DNA of 64,000 nucleotides from Camelus bactrianus (taxonomy: Eukaryota; Chordata; Mammalia; Artiodactyla; Camelidae). A program made the translations under genes and the position numbers. Of this stretch, positions 1 to 12,081 are shown in pieces. Positions within the stretch are counted from its first letter, which is position 1; each line of letters starts with the position of its first letter. The notes beneath the pieces were generated by a model that saw only the letters and a list, made by a program, of their open reading frames with translations, did not search any database and had not been told where the DNA came from. Location: positions 11,115,501 to 11,179,500 of the forward strand of contig NC_133574.1 of the NCBI RefSeq assembly GCF_048773025.1, read 5' to 3'.

Positions 1-9
1 GTGACACTT

Positions 10-645
10 TTACCTCTTCTCTTCCAATTTGGATCCCTTTTCTCTCTCTTGCTTGATTGCTGTGTCTAGGACTTCCAAGACGATGTTGAATATGAGTGGT
101 GATATTGGGCATCTTTGTCTTCTCCCAGATTTTAGTGGGAAGCTGCTGAGTTTTTCAACATTGAGTACTATGCTGGCTGTAGGTTTGTCATATATAGCTT
201 TTATTATGTTGAGATATGTTCCATCTATATCCACTTTGGTAAGAATTTTTATCACAAATGGGTGTTGAATTTTATCAAATGCTTTTTCCACATCTATTGA
301 GATGAGCATGTGGTTTTTGTCCTTTCTCTTGTTGATGTGATGTATTACGTTGATTGATTTGCATATGTTGAACCATCCTTGTGTCCCTGGCATGAACACC
401 ACTTGGTCATGATGTATAATCTTTTTTATGTGTTGTTGGATTCTATTTGCTAATATTTTGGTGAGGACTTTGGCATGTATGTTCATCAGTGATACTGGTA
501 TATAATTTTCTTTTTTGGTAGTGTCTTTGCCTGGTTTTGGTATAAGGATGATGATGGCTTCATAGAATGAGTTTGGGAGTATTCCCTCCTGTTCAGTCTT
601 CTGGAAGAGTTTGAGAATGACTGGTATGAGTGAACCCACAAACAT
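10..645 (-). pseudogene. LINE-1 ORF2 reverse transcriptase fragment
   Basis: A 211-codon open frame covers the N-terminal part of the LINE-1 reverse transcriptase. Recognisable motifs are ILIPKPGKD near residue 33, the [16 protein letters not shown] block, and [16 protein letters not shown] near residue 115, which corresponds to the first catalytic aspartate block. The frame ends before the YADD box, which would lie beyond the window start. In a whole LINE-1 this enzyme copies the element's RNA at the nicked target. Here it is an inverted, 5'-truncated fragment, so no functional product is expected. It is not a host gene. Confidence 0.85.
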
Positions 646-1346
646 TTGGTCAACTCATCTTCAACAAAGGGGGCAAGAGTATACAATGGAATAAAGACAG
701 TCTCTTCAGCAAATGGTATGGAGGAAACTGGACAGAACATGTAAAGCAATGAAGCTAGAACACTCCCTTACACCATACACAAAAATAAATTCAAAATGGA
801 TCAAAGACTTAAACATAAGACAAGATACAATAAACCTCCTGGAAGAAAATATAGGCAAAATATTATCTGACATACATCTCAAGAATGTTCTCCTAGAATA
901 GTCTACTCAAGCAATAGAAGTAAAAGCAAGAATAAATAAATGGGACCTAATGAAACTTACAAGCTTCTGCACAGCAGAGGATACCATAAGTAAAACAAAA
1001 AACACAACCTATGGAATGGGAGAAAATTTCTGCAAATGAAACTGACAAAGGCTTGATCTCCAGAATATATAAGCAGCTCATATGACTTAATAAAAGAAAA
1101 AACCCAATCCAAAAATGGGCAGAAAAGCTAAACAAGCAATTCTCCAAGGAAGACATACAAATGAGCAATAGGCAGATGAAAAAGTGCTCAATATCACTAA
1201 TTATCAGAAAAATGAAAATCAAAACTACAATGAGGTGTCACCTCACATCAGTCAGAATGGCCATAATTTAAAAATCCACAAATGACAAGTGCTGGAGAGG
1301 CTGTCCATAAAAGGGAACCCTCCTTCACTGCTGGTGGGAATGCAGT

Positions 1347-1637
1347 TTGGTGCAGCCACTGTGGAAAACAGTATGGAGATTCCTCAAAAGACTAGGAACA
1401 GACTTAATATATGACCCAGGAATCCCACTCCTGGGCATATATAGAGAAGGAAACCTAATTCAGGATGACACCTTCACCCCAATGTTCAAAGCAGCACTAT
1501 TTACAATAGCCAAGACATGGAAACAGCCTAAATGTCCATCAACAGATGACTGGATAAAGAAGAAGTGGTATAGTTATACAATGGAATACTATTCAGCCAT
1601 AAAACCCAACAACATAATGCCATTTGCAGCAACATAG
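1347..1637 (+). pseudogene. LINE-1 ORF2 C-terminal fragment
   Basis: The 96-codon frame carries the conserved ORF2 C-terminal segment: [47 protein letters not shown], and YTMEYYSAIK ending in MPFAAT. It is the forward part of the 5'-inverted LINE-1 that begins at the window edge. A stop follows about where the real ORF2 continues, so the copy is broken. The same peptide appears on the minus strand at about 11174-11473 in another copy, which supports the family assignment. Confidence 0.85.
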
Positions 1638-2149
1638 ATGTTCCTGGAGAATGTCATGGTAAGTGAAGTAAGCTAGAAAGAGAAAGAAAACTACTATATG
1701 AGTTCACTCATATGTGGAATCTAAAAATAAAAACAAACAAACAAAAAAAAAAACAAAGCATAAATACAAAACAGAAATAGACTTATAGACATAGAATACA
1801 AGCTTGTGGTTGCCAAGGGGGTGGAGGGTGGGAAGGGATAGACTGGGATTTCAAAATTGTAGAACTGATAAACAAGATTATACTGTATAGCACAGAGAAA
1901 TATATACAAGATCTTATGGTAGCTCCCAGAAAAAAATATGTGACAATGAATATATATATGTTCATGTATAACTGAAAAATTATGCTCTACACTAGAATTT
2001 GACACAACATTGTAAAGAGATTTTAAATTAATAAAAACATTAAAAAAAAGGAAATTCTCTCATAGTTATGGGTTCTCTTGTATGTGACAAGTTATTTTTT
2101 TTAATGACACTTTGTAAAGTCTGTCTTCATCTTTGATTTGACAATTGCT

Positions 2150-4140
2150 TATAATGTGTCTCAGTGTCGACTTTGAATCCATTCCCTTTGGCTTCTTTAT
2201 GCTGTATGAATATGGATATTTATTTCCATCCATAAATTTGGGAAATTTTCAACCATTATTTCTTTCTAATAAACTTTCTGTCCCTTCTCTCTCTCTCCTC
2301 CTCCCCTCATACAGTTCTAGTATTTCCTTCTTTCTACTCACTTTGGGCTTTCTTTGTTTATTTGTTTGTTTGCTTTAGTTTCTTTTGGTGTAAGGTTAGA
2401 TTGTTTATTTGCTTTCTTGTTTCCCAAGATAGGCCTTTATAACTATACATTTTTGTCTTAGAATGATTTTTGCTGTGTCCTATAGATTTTGGAATGCTGT
2501 ATTTCTATTTTAATTAGTTTCAAGGTATTTTTTAATTTCCTCTTTGATTTCTTTGTTGACCCATTTACTTTTTTAGAACCTTGATCTTTAGCCTCCATGT
2601 GTTTGTGGCTTTTTTTTTTTCCAGTTTTCTTATTATAATTGATTTTTAATTTTATACCATTTTGGTCAGAAAAGATGCTTAATATAATTTCACTCTTCTT
2701 AAATTTATTGAGTTTTGTTTTGTGGCCTCACATGTGATCTATCTTGTATAACACTTTATGTGCATTTGAAAGGAATATGTATCTGCTGCTTCTGGGTGGA
2801 ATGTTCTGTGTTTATCTATTATGTTCATCTGGTCTGAAGTATTGTTTAAGGTCATTGTTTCCTTTCTGCTTTTCTGTGATCTAGCCATTAATGTAAGTGA
2901 GGTGTTAAAGTCCACAAATATTATTGTATTATTGTCATTACTATTATTATCTTACTGTCTCCCTTTGTGTCTGTTAATATTTGCTTTGTGTATTTAGGTA
3001 ATCCTATGTTGGATGCATAGATATTTACAAGTCTTGTGTACTCTTTTAAAAAGTATTTTATTTATTATTGTATGATTTAATTATTTAATTTTGGGGGCAG
3101 GGTAATTAGGTTTGTCTATTTTTAGAGGAGCTACTGGGGATTGAACCCAGGACCTCATGCATGCTAAGCAAGAACTCTACCACTTGAACTATACCTTCCC
3201 CCATAAAATTGTTATATCCTCTTGTTAAATTGATCCCTTTATCATTATGTAATGCTCTTCTTTGTCTCTTTTTACAGTCTTTGTTTTAAATCTATTTTGT
3301 CTGATGTAAGTATTTCTACCCCACCTTTATTTTTGTCTCCCTTTGCATAGGATATATTTTGCCATTCCTTCACTTTCAGTTAGTGTGTATCTTGACCCAA
3401 AGTGAGTCTTTTGTAGGCAACATATACATCGATCTTGTTTTTCATATGTTCAGTCACTCTATGTCTTCTGTTTGGAGACTTTAGTCCATCTACATTTAGA
3501 GTAATTATTGATAGGTATGCAATTATTGCCATTTTGTTAATTTCTTTCTGGTTGTTGATAGTTCTTTAAAACTGATTCTGCATTAATCTCAATTTGGTTC
3601 TTGAACACCCATTTCATATAGTTTAGATTTTCTTGCCTTATCCTCTAAGATGCCTCAGTTCTCTTCCATATCTTCTTCTCCTTCTCCTCCTACTACATCT
3701 TCTGTGCTGCACTCAGGATATTGTATTCTGATTTGTCTCCCAGAACAGCAGTTCTCTTGTCAAATGTCTCTAATCTGCTTTTAATGATATATTTTGGGTG
3801 TTTAATTTCAGCTATTCCATTTTTCATTTAAAGACTTTTCCATTCCTTTTGAAATTTGCTGTCACTATATAATCTTCTATTACTTGCAAATATTTTAAAG
3901 TTTGTCTTTTATTTTTTTAAACAGAGAAAGCTTATGAGTTTGTAATCTGTATTCAATAATTTTCAACATTTAAATTTTGTTAGTCACTTTATTCTTTTTT
4001 TTTTTTTTTTGGAAGGGTGTTTGCTCATTGTTTCCTTTTGAGCTTGGCAATTTTTAAATTGTTATTGCTATTTAATTTCTTTTAAAATTTCTTGTTGGAA
4101 TTGTAAGATGAATGGGGTAAAATTATCTTCCATTGTGAAG
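2150..4140 (-). mobile_element. Old LINE-1 pieces (ORF2 endonuclease side and 5' region)
   Basis: About 2390-3560 reads on the minus strand like the endonuclease and following part of an older LINE-1 ORF2, clearly more diverged than the camelid copies. About 3600-4140 resembles the ORF1/5' region of old mammalian LINE-1s (the 'TTTAATTTCAGCTATTCCAT' type stretch near 3800). About 2150-2340 looks ORF1-like but sits on the wrong side of ORF2 for one intact element, so the region is either rearranged or made of more than one element. No long open frame remains. Boundaries are approximate. Confidence 0.55.
3046..3202 (-). mobile_element. Vic-type camelid tRNA-derived SINE
   Basis: The minus strand begins GGGGGAAGGTATAG and contains a B-box-like GGGTTCAATCCCC followed by AGTAGCTCC, the layout of the alanine-tRNA-like head of camelid Vic SINEs. 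An A/T-rich tail follows at the low-coordinate end. It interrupts the old LINE-1: the flanks at about 3030 and 3205 join as continuous LINE-1 sequence. This family is, to my knowledge, limited to camelids, and it is the main reason for the host call. Confidence 0.85.
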
Positions 4141-4167
4141 GATTCATATTTAATTTTTTAAGGTGCC

Positions 4168-4680
4168 TGTGGATATTACCAGTCCAGAGTCATCCTAAAC
4201 CAAAATTTTGGCTTGATTTCCTGGACCATCCAAGAGATGCAACCCTGTAGTAACTATATTTACTAGCTTCTGTATTTAATGGTTTGGCATCTTGGGCCTT
4301 TGCAGTCCCTGAAGAGACTGATCAATCTGGGGTTAGCCTATTCTTAGAAATAGTAAAGGACTCCCTTGCAAGTGTGCCTTTTGTAAAAAACCAACCAATC
4401 AATAGGCTATATTCCAGCCACTTCCTCTATCAGCCTTCACACTCTGGGCCACTATCCAACTGCTCTAATCACCTGATGATCAGATATCAGTCAACTATGG
4501 ACACCCCCATACCATACAGCCTGCTGAAATTATTCAAACTAACCAATCTTAACCTGACTACTTTGCTTAACCCCTTCCCTTTCCCCTTCCAGCAGCAGCC
4601 ACAATAAAGCTCTTGCCCAGGTTTCACCTTGCTCACTCTGCTCCTTACTGACCCTGGTACTTTCTTGTGTTGCCCCACAT
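4168..4680 (+). mobile_element. Possible LTR of an old endogenous retrovirus
   Basis: A stretch starting TGTGGATATTACC and ending GTTGCCCCACA holds an AATAAAGCTCTTGCCC polyadenylation signal about 75 bases before its end, followed by a CT-rich U5-like segment. These are general LTR features. I do not recognise the family and see no internal retroviral sequence on either side, so it would be a solitary, old LTR if real. Confidence 0.3.
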
Positions 4681-4954
4681 TGTCATGGCATGCCCTCTCC
4701 TCTTGGGAGCTGTGAATAACAAACCATCTTTTCCATGACAATCATCTCCTTATCTGTTTGCCTCACCATATTTGAATAATAAAAAAATATACACTTACAA
4801 ACAAACCCCTGGCTGCAAATAAATATGATAGCCATGAATCTTTTTTTTTTTTTGCTTCTCTTCTCTCTCCTTTCCATACTGTATCAAATCAACATTGAAT
4901 ATAATGCATTGGGAGTGAGGGAAGGCAGATTCCATTCAAGTTCACACTTTCTTT

Positions 4955-5165
4955 GTAGATGTACTCCAGTTGTTTTCATCCTTGGCTTGCAATTAAAATC
5001 ACTTGGGAAGGAGGCCTTAAAAAAACACTCATGCTTAGCTCCAAGTCCAGCTCTGTTAAATCAGACACTCTGGTGATGGTCCAAAGGTCAAGTGTGAGCA
5101 TTTTTAAGAGCATCCCTGTTGATGTTTATGTACAGAAAATGTTAAGAATAACTAGTTTAGTCTTT
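4955..5165 (+). mobile_element. MER5-like non-autonomous hAT DNA transposon
   Basis: The ends resemble the MER5A terminal inverted repeat (near 4967 CCAGTTGTTTTCATCC; near 5145 GTTAAGAATAACTAG). The centre has AAAATCACTTGGGAAGGAGG and TTAAATCAGACACTCTGG, both recognisable MER5 blocks. It is an ancient non-coding element mobilised long ago by a hAT-Charlie transposase. Confidence 0.7.
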
Positions 5166-6035
5166 CAATATCTAAAGGAGGTCTCCCACTAGACCATGTC
5201 TGTCCTCCTAACACCTTCTACAGACAAAGCTGAACTTTGCCATTTTGCCAAGGAAAAATACTTGAGGAGTTAAGCTCTAATTTTTCAGAATAGAGAATAA
5301 AGAGTAGACTTGGAGTTGGGAAGTCAATGAATTGACAAATAGCACAATCACATTGAGAATCACACAAGGTTTATAGTGATCACATTTAATATATTAACAT
5401 TGAGTAAGTTTAGCACAGATCCAGGAATACAATAAGTGATTAATATATATTATACTGTTATTATATTTTCTAATATAACATATAGTTTTATGTATAATAA
5501 AACCAATTCTAGTTTTATTATCAAATAATGCTGGAATTCTAAATAACGACTCTATGATGTGTGAAATAGTGGATAATTTTCAGGATAGATGAGATAGCAT
5601 CTATTCCCTTTAAGCTGAAAAAAACAAACAATGCACAGTTATTCATTTGCCTCATAAAGTTTAGGGAGTATTCCGATCTGAAGTTATTTTTTGAAGTGAA
5701 AGTTTAAGCCCTTCAAAATGCAGCAAGAATTCTTTACTAGGGCTCTACTATGGGAATTTCAAGCTTGGAATTTTTAATGTTCAAGCAAAACATATTTCTT
5801 CATTAATAAAGACACTTTGCCATTGAAGCTTCATCACATTTTGTGTTGAATGGAACTGTTGTCATTGCATTAATCTTCAGTGTTCTTGAGAGGCAAGAAT
5901 ATAGAATTATACATCCCATTTTATATTGCTTTTATTTCTCATAATTGGTTAATATCATGTTATTAAAACCTAAGTCCTTTACCTTTATTTTTCTTCTTTT
6001 CTCCTTTGATATTTTAGTACATGCATTTTTACATT
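5166..6035. other. Unrecognised AT-rich intergenic sequence
   Basis: No convincing open frame, RNA gene or repeat family is seen. The stretch is AT-rich with scattered short A/T tracts, as in ordinary mammalian intergenic DNA. Confidence 0.6.
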
Positions 6036-6310
6036 ATTTTTAAATTGAGATATAACTGGCATATATTACTTTCAGGTACACAAAATCATGGATTTGAAAT
6101 AGATATATTATATATATATATCATATTTATGTATTTGATACAAATGATCACATTAAGTCTAGTTAAAATCCATTGCCAAAAATAGCTATATATATTTTTC
6201 CTATGATGAGAACGTTTAATATCTACTCTCTTAGCAACTTTCAAATATATAATACAGTATTATTCACTATGGTCATTAAGTACATTGCATCCCCATAGAC
6301 TCTTTGGGTG
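6036..6310 (-). mobile_element. Old LINE-1 3' UTR (L1MA/L1MB-like)
   Basis: In plus-strand reading the block contains TTAAATTGAGATATAACTGG, ATCACATTAAGTCTAGTTAA, ATGAGAACGTTTAATATCTA and CTCTTAGCAACTTTCAAATA, which match the well-known 3' UTR of mid-age mammalian LINE-1s read in reverse. Only the 3' end is present; it was 5'-truncated on insertion. Confidence 0.75.
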
Positions 6311-8420
6311 AGCTCTGGCTTTGGAACTCTGGCTGCTTATCTCACACCTTCAAAATTGATGGCACATTCCTTTGTTTGACAACAGCTTCCATGCTCCACT
6401 TACCTCACTGAGTTCCCACTTTCCCTTGAAATTTGGCCTAATGATGTCATTCAGTACTAGTTTAATATTTTTATTGCTTTTGAAAAGATACATTTCCTTA
6501 ATCCAGAAGTTTAAATTATTTTCAATACAAGGCTTTGTCTGAAATTATTATTCAGATTTGGTCACTCTATTTCCCAATTCTTAGGCTTCAGTTATTTCCA
6601 ATTCTCACTGATCATCCTCTTGCCTCTGTTCTCAAACGTACTGTAGCAGAGCATTCCTGGTACCAGTAAGCTTACGTCTATGTCCTGCCTTGAGTGCCTT
6701 TCATCTATTCTGTCTCAGGATTTTCTTTAAACTGAAAGGCAGCTCATTTTGCACAAGCACAGCTTGAAAGTTTAGGGGTTTTAAAGACATCTACAAAAAC
6801 TCTCAATCAATGGGAAATGTGAGTTGTTGGATAAATCTCCACATTGCCCTTCAAAGGGATACTTCTGAAGTGCATTCTATGTAGTACTTCAGAATATCCA
6901 TTTTGGGATTGACCTCATTTCCCAGAAGGGGAACCAGTCCCATAACTCGCCTTTCTTGTCTTTTCCTTTTTCCCTGTCTTACTGTCCCTTTTTGCTATCT
7001 ATACTTCTCTGGATTCCTGTCATCACTTCCCAAATAAGCCACATACATCCAAATATCTGTTGCTGTGAAATTGTCTCTCTATAGAAGCTTAAGATCTTAC
7101 TAGTTCTCTCTTCATTTCAATTAACCTTTAAAGAAACTACTTTATAGCTGTTTATGTTAGGAAACATATGATGGCAAAATTATTATTGCATGCATGGGAT
7201 ATATTTGTATATGTGGATTTCTACTTCACTATAATTGAATTTCTATAAAATCTACATTGAATTTATATTGAATTCTGTAAAGCACTTTTCTCAGGAAAAT
7301 TCACACATTACTGGATGGATGATGGTTTTGAGTTACCACACGATGTCAGAGTCAGTAAGCCATTACACCTTAGGTTTGGCCTTGTGCAGCACCCGTGGGA
7401 ACTGTGTTGTTCTCTAATCTGTGCTGGGGATGAACAGACCATGTTGCACAAGTGTAGGCAGAAGTACCCCTGAAAAGTCTGTTATAACCTTCACCAATGC
7501 CCCACCCTCTCAGCCCAGCTGAGGTCACCTTGACATGTACCCAGATATCAGGCTTCCTCGCTCACTCACAGAAGCCTGTAAACCTAGGAAGATGCCACAC
7601 GGCCAAACCAGCCTCTTCCAAACCACTACCACTGACTATATCCCATCGAGTTCTTTTTCTCTTTGTCTGGTCTAGGAGCTACTGGCAGTACTATGTTGTT
7701 GCGAGTGAGACAGTTACTTGCATAGTCATGTGGATGCATGGCTTGGGGACCCAGGCAGGAACTCACATGGATGATGCTTAGACAGAATGACTGTACATCT
7801 GCACCTCTGATGCAAGACAATAAGGATGTTTAGATACTGTTTAACCTTGATGGCTACTTGTATACTCCTCCCACAGTACCTCTTAATAGCAAGTGGATTT
7901 CTACAAGGGCAATTATCATCACAACTTTAGATGACCTTGGTCTGGATAAGTATTGGCCTCTATATCAACGTTTGATATCTGTCTTATCCACTTTTCTGCC
8001 ATGGTATTGATATGGTTGCTTTGAAAATATTGGACTTTCCAATAATTTTTATAATGATAAAAAGTCCTCATAGTTGGCACTTTGCACCAAATACTGTAGT
8101 CTGCTTTCCCCAAAGCAGGGACACTCTCCTGAAGAACCACCATATAATGTACAAATGAGGAAGTGATATGCTTTCCACATTATTATTTAATCTGTAGGCT
8201 CACTTCAACTTTCACCAGTAGGTCTAACTGCTTGTTTTCTTTTTTTTTTTTTCTTTTTCTAGAATTGTTACTGAGATTCTCTCCTTTTTACAACTTTGAT
8301 GGGTTTAAAACTTACATGATAATCACTTAACCTGGGAGAACTTTTCTTTATGGCTTTTTTCACTAGGGATCTTTTTAGTGTGTATTACTATCATGCATTG
8401 TATCAGTACTACATTCCTGA
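6311..8420. other. No gene or known repeat recognised
   Basis: Open frames here are short (up to about 94 codons) and show no protein family or composition typical of coding sequence. A somewhat GC-richer part at 7480-7800 could be an unrecognised old repeat. No splice-site pair or promoter stands out. Confidence 0.5.
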
Positions 8421-8715
8421 TTATTTTGATTGTGATTAAAAATACATAATATGACACAAATCATTTTAAATCATAACATTTAAATCATTTTAAGTACACA
8501 CTTTTGTGGTATTAGCTGTCTATAGATAATTGTATAAACAAACTTAGTAACATGCATACCTCCTTTAAGCATGGGAGATACCAAGAAAATTGATTAATTC
8601 CCTGAAATGGCCCAAGACATCACTTGAAATACCATCTTCATCTAAAACCAAAAGAAAGGAAGGGTATGTTCATTGTACAGATTTAAATCTTAGCCTTCTC
8701 CATTAATAACAGTGT

Positions 8716-8745
8716 TTTGTTGTTGTTGTTGTTGTTGTTGTTGTT
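8716..8745 (+). repeat. (TTG)n microsatellite
   Basis: About ten uninterrupted TTG units. They give the poly-cysteine run in a spurious reading frame. Confidence 0.95.
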
Positions 8746-10690
8746 TGAGATTTAGTCATTTTTCTATTCCTGGCACAGAGGGGGACACAACCTTTCAAAT
8801 GGAGATTTCCATTATAAATATAAAATTGCCTCAAAAAGGCAAAATTGACTTGGGTTTCAGAGAATCTCATGGTTCTTTTTTAAGAAATCTGTCCATTGTA
8901 ATCTTCAAGCTAAAGGGATCTATGTTAGAGTGTAATTTGCCATCCTTCACATGGGTATACCCTAATTATCTTATGTATTCATGCATGGAAGGATATCCTC
9001 ATATTTTAAAGATTTTAGGCATTATGAGTAGAGTTGTTGTGCAAAATTGCAGGCTAGGTTTTGTTTGGACACTTTCAAAGCAGTTGTCTAAATACTAGAG
9101 ACACACTGTTGGTTCCTCAGGTGAACTTTGACTAGCTTTGGAAAAAACTGCCAAACTGTCTTTCAAAGTAGCCACACCGGGATTCCTCCAGCAGTGAGGG
9201 AGAGTTCCTGATTTTCTTCATTCTCTATAAATCACAGGTAATATCATTTCTTTGGAGTTTAGTGGTTCTAATAAGTGTGCATTTCTATATCATCATTTTA
9301 GTTTGTAATTCCTTAATGGTATATGATTTTCTTTGGAAAGGTGTTTGTTAAGATCTTTGCCAGTTTTTATTTGGGTTGTTTATTATAAAATTTTTGATGT
9401 AATTGTGTCCAAATCCTTAATCAGTTTTGTGTTGTGTAGATTTATTTTTCTCAGTGTGTGGTTTGTGTTTAGGTTTTCTGAATAAGATCATAAACAATGT
9501 TTAAATTTTTATTTTTTTTAAATTCCATGATACAAATTTTACTTTTGTGGATAGATTTGGGGATTTTTTTTTTAAAGTTCATCACTTAGACAATGTTATG
9601 TAGATTTTCTTACATGTTTTCCTTTAGAATATTTATAGATGTGCATTTTTATAATTGTATGGACAATTTAGAGTACACTTGGTAAACACTGAGTGGTTAC
9701 ACCTGCAGTTCCCAGCTGGTCAGAAGGTGACTCCATGCACACTCTCTGACCCTTGAGGTGCACGTTTCTCACTGAGGGGCTTGGCTCTTTGTGGAGCTAG
9801 TGGAGGCTGGGCCTCTTCAGGACCCGTTGTGGTTTCAACTTCAGGACAATGCTCAGGTAAGTACACACAGGCAGGAACCAGACTTCTTCAGGAACCAACA
9901 GGAGGCAACATCATGAGAGTAAAAGATGTGGAAAAAGTGGGCAGAAGCTTTCTCCATGTGGTTACAGCCAAGGGTTTCCATTTTCAGAGGATCCAGCAGA
10001 GAAGGGGCTTTAAATGGAACTTGTGGAGTTTACTCTTAATTTTGTGTGTGATGTTGACAGTGTCTCGTGTCATTTTGGGGGAATATGGTTTCCAGTGTTC
10101 TTGGCACCATTTATTGAGGATAATGTCTTTCCCCATTATGTGTCCTTAGCTCTTTTGTTGTGAATTAACTGACAACATAAACTGGGTTTATTCCTGTGCT
10201 CTCTATTCTATCACTCTGGTTCATGTGCCTGTTTTTGTGCCAGTACCACACTGCTTAGGTAACTGTAGCTTCATCATGTTCTGTGAAGTCAGTGAGAAAG
10301 ATGCCTCTAGCTGTTTTCTCCATTCTTAGGATCATTTAGGTTATTCCAGGTTCTTTGTTCTACACAAATGCTAGGATTTCTTGGTTTTTGTGTCCATGAA
10401 AAAAAAGCTATTTGAATTTGATAGAGTTTGCAATTAATGTGTACACTGCTTTGGCTTGATGAATGTTATACCAATGTTCTTCTAATGTATGAGCACAAAT
10501 TTTGTGGATGTGTGTCCTGTATCAATTTCTTTATCACTGTTTTATAAGTTTCCATGTGCAGGCCTTTCACATCCTTTATAATTTATTTCTAGACATTTTG
10601 GTTATTTTTGGGTACAATTGTGAAATAAGTTTGTTTTAGTAATTTATCTTTCTGGAACTTATTAGCATATAGAAAGTCAACTCATTTTTC

Positions 10691-10774
10691 TTTTTTTAAC
10701 ATTTTTTATTGCTTTATAATCATTTTACAATGTGTTAAATTCCAGTGAAGAGCACAATTTTTCAGTTACACATG

Positions 10775-10827
<53 letters not shown>

Positions 10828-11585
10828 TCATTGTCAAATTTTTCTCTCTGTGAGCTACCATAAGATCTTGTATTTATTTCCCTGTGCTATACAGTATAAT
10901 CTTGTTTATCTATTCTACAATTTTGAAATCCCAGTCTATCCCTTCCCACCGTCTGCCCCCTTATCAACCACAAGATTGTATTCTATGTCTATGTGTCTAT
11001 TTCTGATTTGTATTTATGCTGTTTGTTTGTTTGTTTGTTTTAGGTTCCACATATAAGTGATCTCATATGGTATTTTTCTTTCTCCTTCTGGCTTACTCCA
11101 CTTAGAACGACATTCTCCAGGAGCATCCATGTTGCACAAATGACGTTATGTTGTCGATTTATATGGCTGAACATTATTCAATTGTATAATTATACCACTT
11201 CTTATTTATCCAGTCATCTGTTGATGGACATTTATGCTGTTTCCATGTCTTGGCTACTGTAAATATTGCTGCTATAAACATTGGGACACAAGTGTCTTTT
11301 TGAAGTAGGGTTCCATCTGGACAGAAGCCCAGGAGTGTGATTCCTGGGTCATATGATAAGTCTATTCCTAGTCTTTTGAGGAATCTCCATACTGTTTTCC
11401 ACAGTGGCTGCACCAAGCTGCATTCCCACCAACAGTGTAGGAGAGTTCCATTTCTCCACAGCCTCTCCAGCATTTGTCATTTGTGGATTTTCGGATGATG
11501 GCCATTCTGACTGGTGTGAGGTTATACCTCATTGTAGTGTTGGTTTGCATTTCTCTGATAATTAGTGATATTGTGTATATTTTAA
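10691..11585 (-). mobile_element. Camelid LINE-1 3' end, 5'-truncated
   Basis: The low-coordinate end is the reversed A-tail and 3' UTR with a long TA run; the rest encodes the ORF2 C-terminus on the minus strand ([16 protein letters not shown] at 11174-11473, frames broken). Flanks look like a worn target duplication: CAACTCATTTTTCT before (10678-10691) and ACAATTGATTTTTCT after (about 11586-11600). The sequences outside join into one older LINE-1, which fixes the order of insertion. Confidence 0.85.
10778..10824 (+). repeat. (TA)n microsatellite in LINE-1 3' UTR
   Basis: A 47-base pure TA run at the same 3' UTR position that holds shorter runs in the other camelid LINE-1 copies. Confidence 0.95.
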
Positions 11586-11667
11586 CAATTGATTTTTCTG
11601 TATTGATATTTTATCATACAACTTTTCTAAACTCATTTATTTTATCAGTTTTTTTTTTTTTTTGGTA

Positions 11668-12011
11668 GTTAGTCTCTGTAACAGCATCTTCAGTATACCC
11701 GCAAAAGGAGTAGTCATAATCATAATGATCAGATATAAAAATGTCAGGTCTAAATGTAAACTATTGGATGGCAAGTCAAGGGCCAACTTGAGTACAAATA
11801 ATATATACAAAATTGTTAAGAAATACCAAAGGAGAACATAGTTGTAAATTAAGAAGTGTGACAAATACAATCAGGACACGAAGCAGGCACACTCATCCCA
11901 TGACCCTACTCAAATAGTGATAACTTTTTATAGCCCATTAGCAAGTACAAGTCATTAATGAGGAGGTGATTCATGACAAGGTGAGCACACCATAGAGTGT
12001 GCTTTGATGCA
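11668..12011 (+). pseudogene. MT-RNR1: NUMT: 12S rRNA, 3' part
   Basis: Matches include GCATCTTCAG at the start, AAAAATGTCAGGTCTAAATG (mitochondrial AAAACGTTAGGTCAAGGTG), the ATACCAAAGGAGAACATAG region, and the 3' end block GAGGAGGTGATTCATGACAA ahead of tRNA-Val. Only the last third of the gene was transferred, and it is diverged and gapped. The real gene encodes the small mitochondrial ribosomal RNA. Confidence 0.85.
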
Positions 12012-12081
12012 TTAAAGTGTAGTTGAAAGAAAAGCACCTGGTTTACACCCAGTAGATTCCTTACTTCATGAAAAATTTGAA
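12012..12081 (+). pseudogene. MT-TV: NUMT: tRNA-Val
   Basis: TAAAGTGTAGTTGAAAGAAA and GGTTTACACCCAGTAGATT follow the mitochondrial tRNA-Val pattern (AAGTGTAGCTTAA and CTTACACCCGGAAGATT), including the TAC anticodon context. It sits exactly between the 12S and 16S remnants, as in mtDNA. Confidence 0.8.

Larger units (their letters stand above)
1..2049 (+). mobile_element. LINE-1, camelid type, 5'-inverted; left end outside window
   Basis: Two parts of one LINE-1 lie head to head. Positions 1-650 read on the minus strand as ORF2 reverse transcriptase. From about 650 to 2049 the plus strand reads as the ORF2 C-terminal region, then a 3' UTR with a short TA run near 1950 and an A-rich tail near 2042-2049. 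The junction at about 650 joins the 5'-most point of the inverted piece to a more 3' point of the forward piece, as expected from twin priming during integration. The 3' UTR resembles the copies at 10.7, 14.4, 18.8 and 20.5 kb, so I place it in the same lineage-specific family. The target duplication cannot be checked because the left end is outside the window. Confidence 0.85.
8421..11660 (-). mobile_element. Old LINE-1, split by a younger LINE-1
   Basis: About 8425-8560 resembles an old LINE-1 3' end. About 9120-9480 matches the ORF2 C-terminal/3' region in reverse (AAACTGTCTTTCAAAGTAGC, GATCTTTGCCAGTTTTTATT). About 10020-10690 continues into ORF2, and about 11586-11660 resumes after the inserted camelid LINE-1. 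The part at 9650-10010 is GC-richer, holds a 122-codon open frame starting at 9781 and is not recognised; it may be another insertion. The frame is heavily broken throughout. Confidence 0.6.

Noticed and set aside
8712-9098. 128-codon frame with poly-cysteine start
   Set aside because: The start is a TTG microsatellite and the rest shows no protein family.
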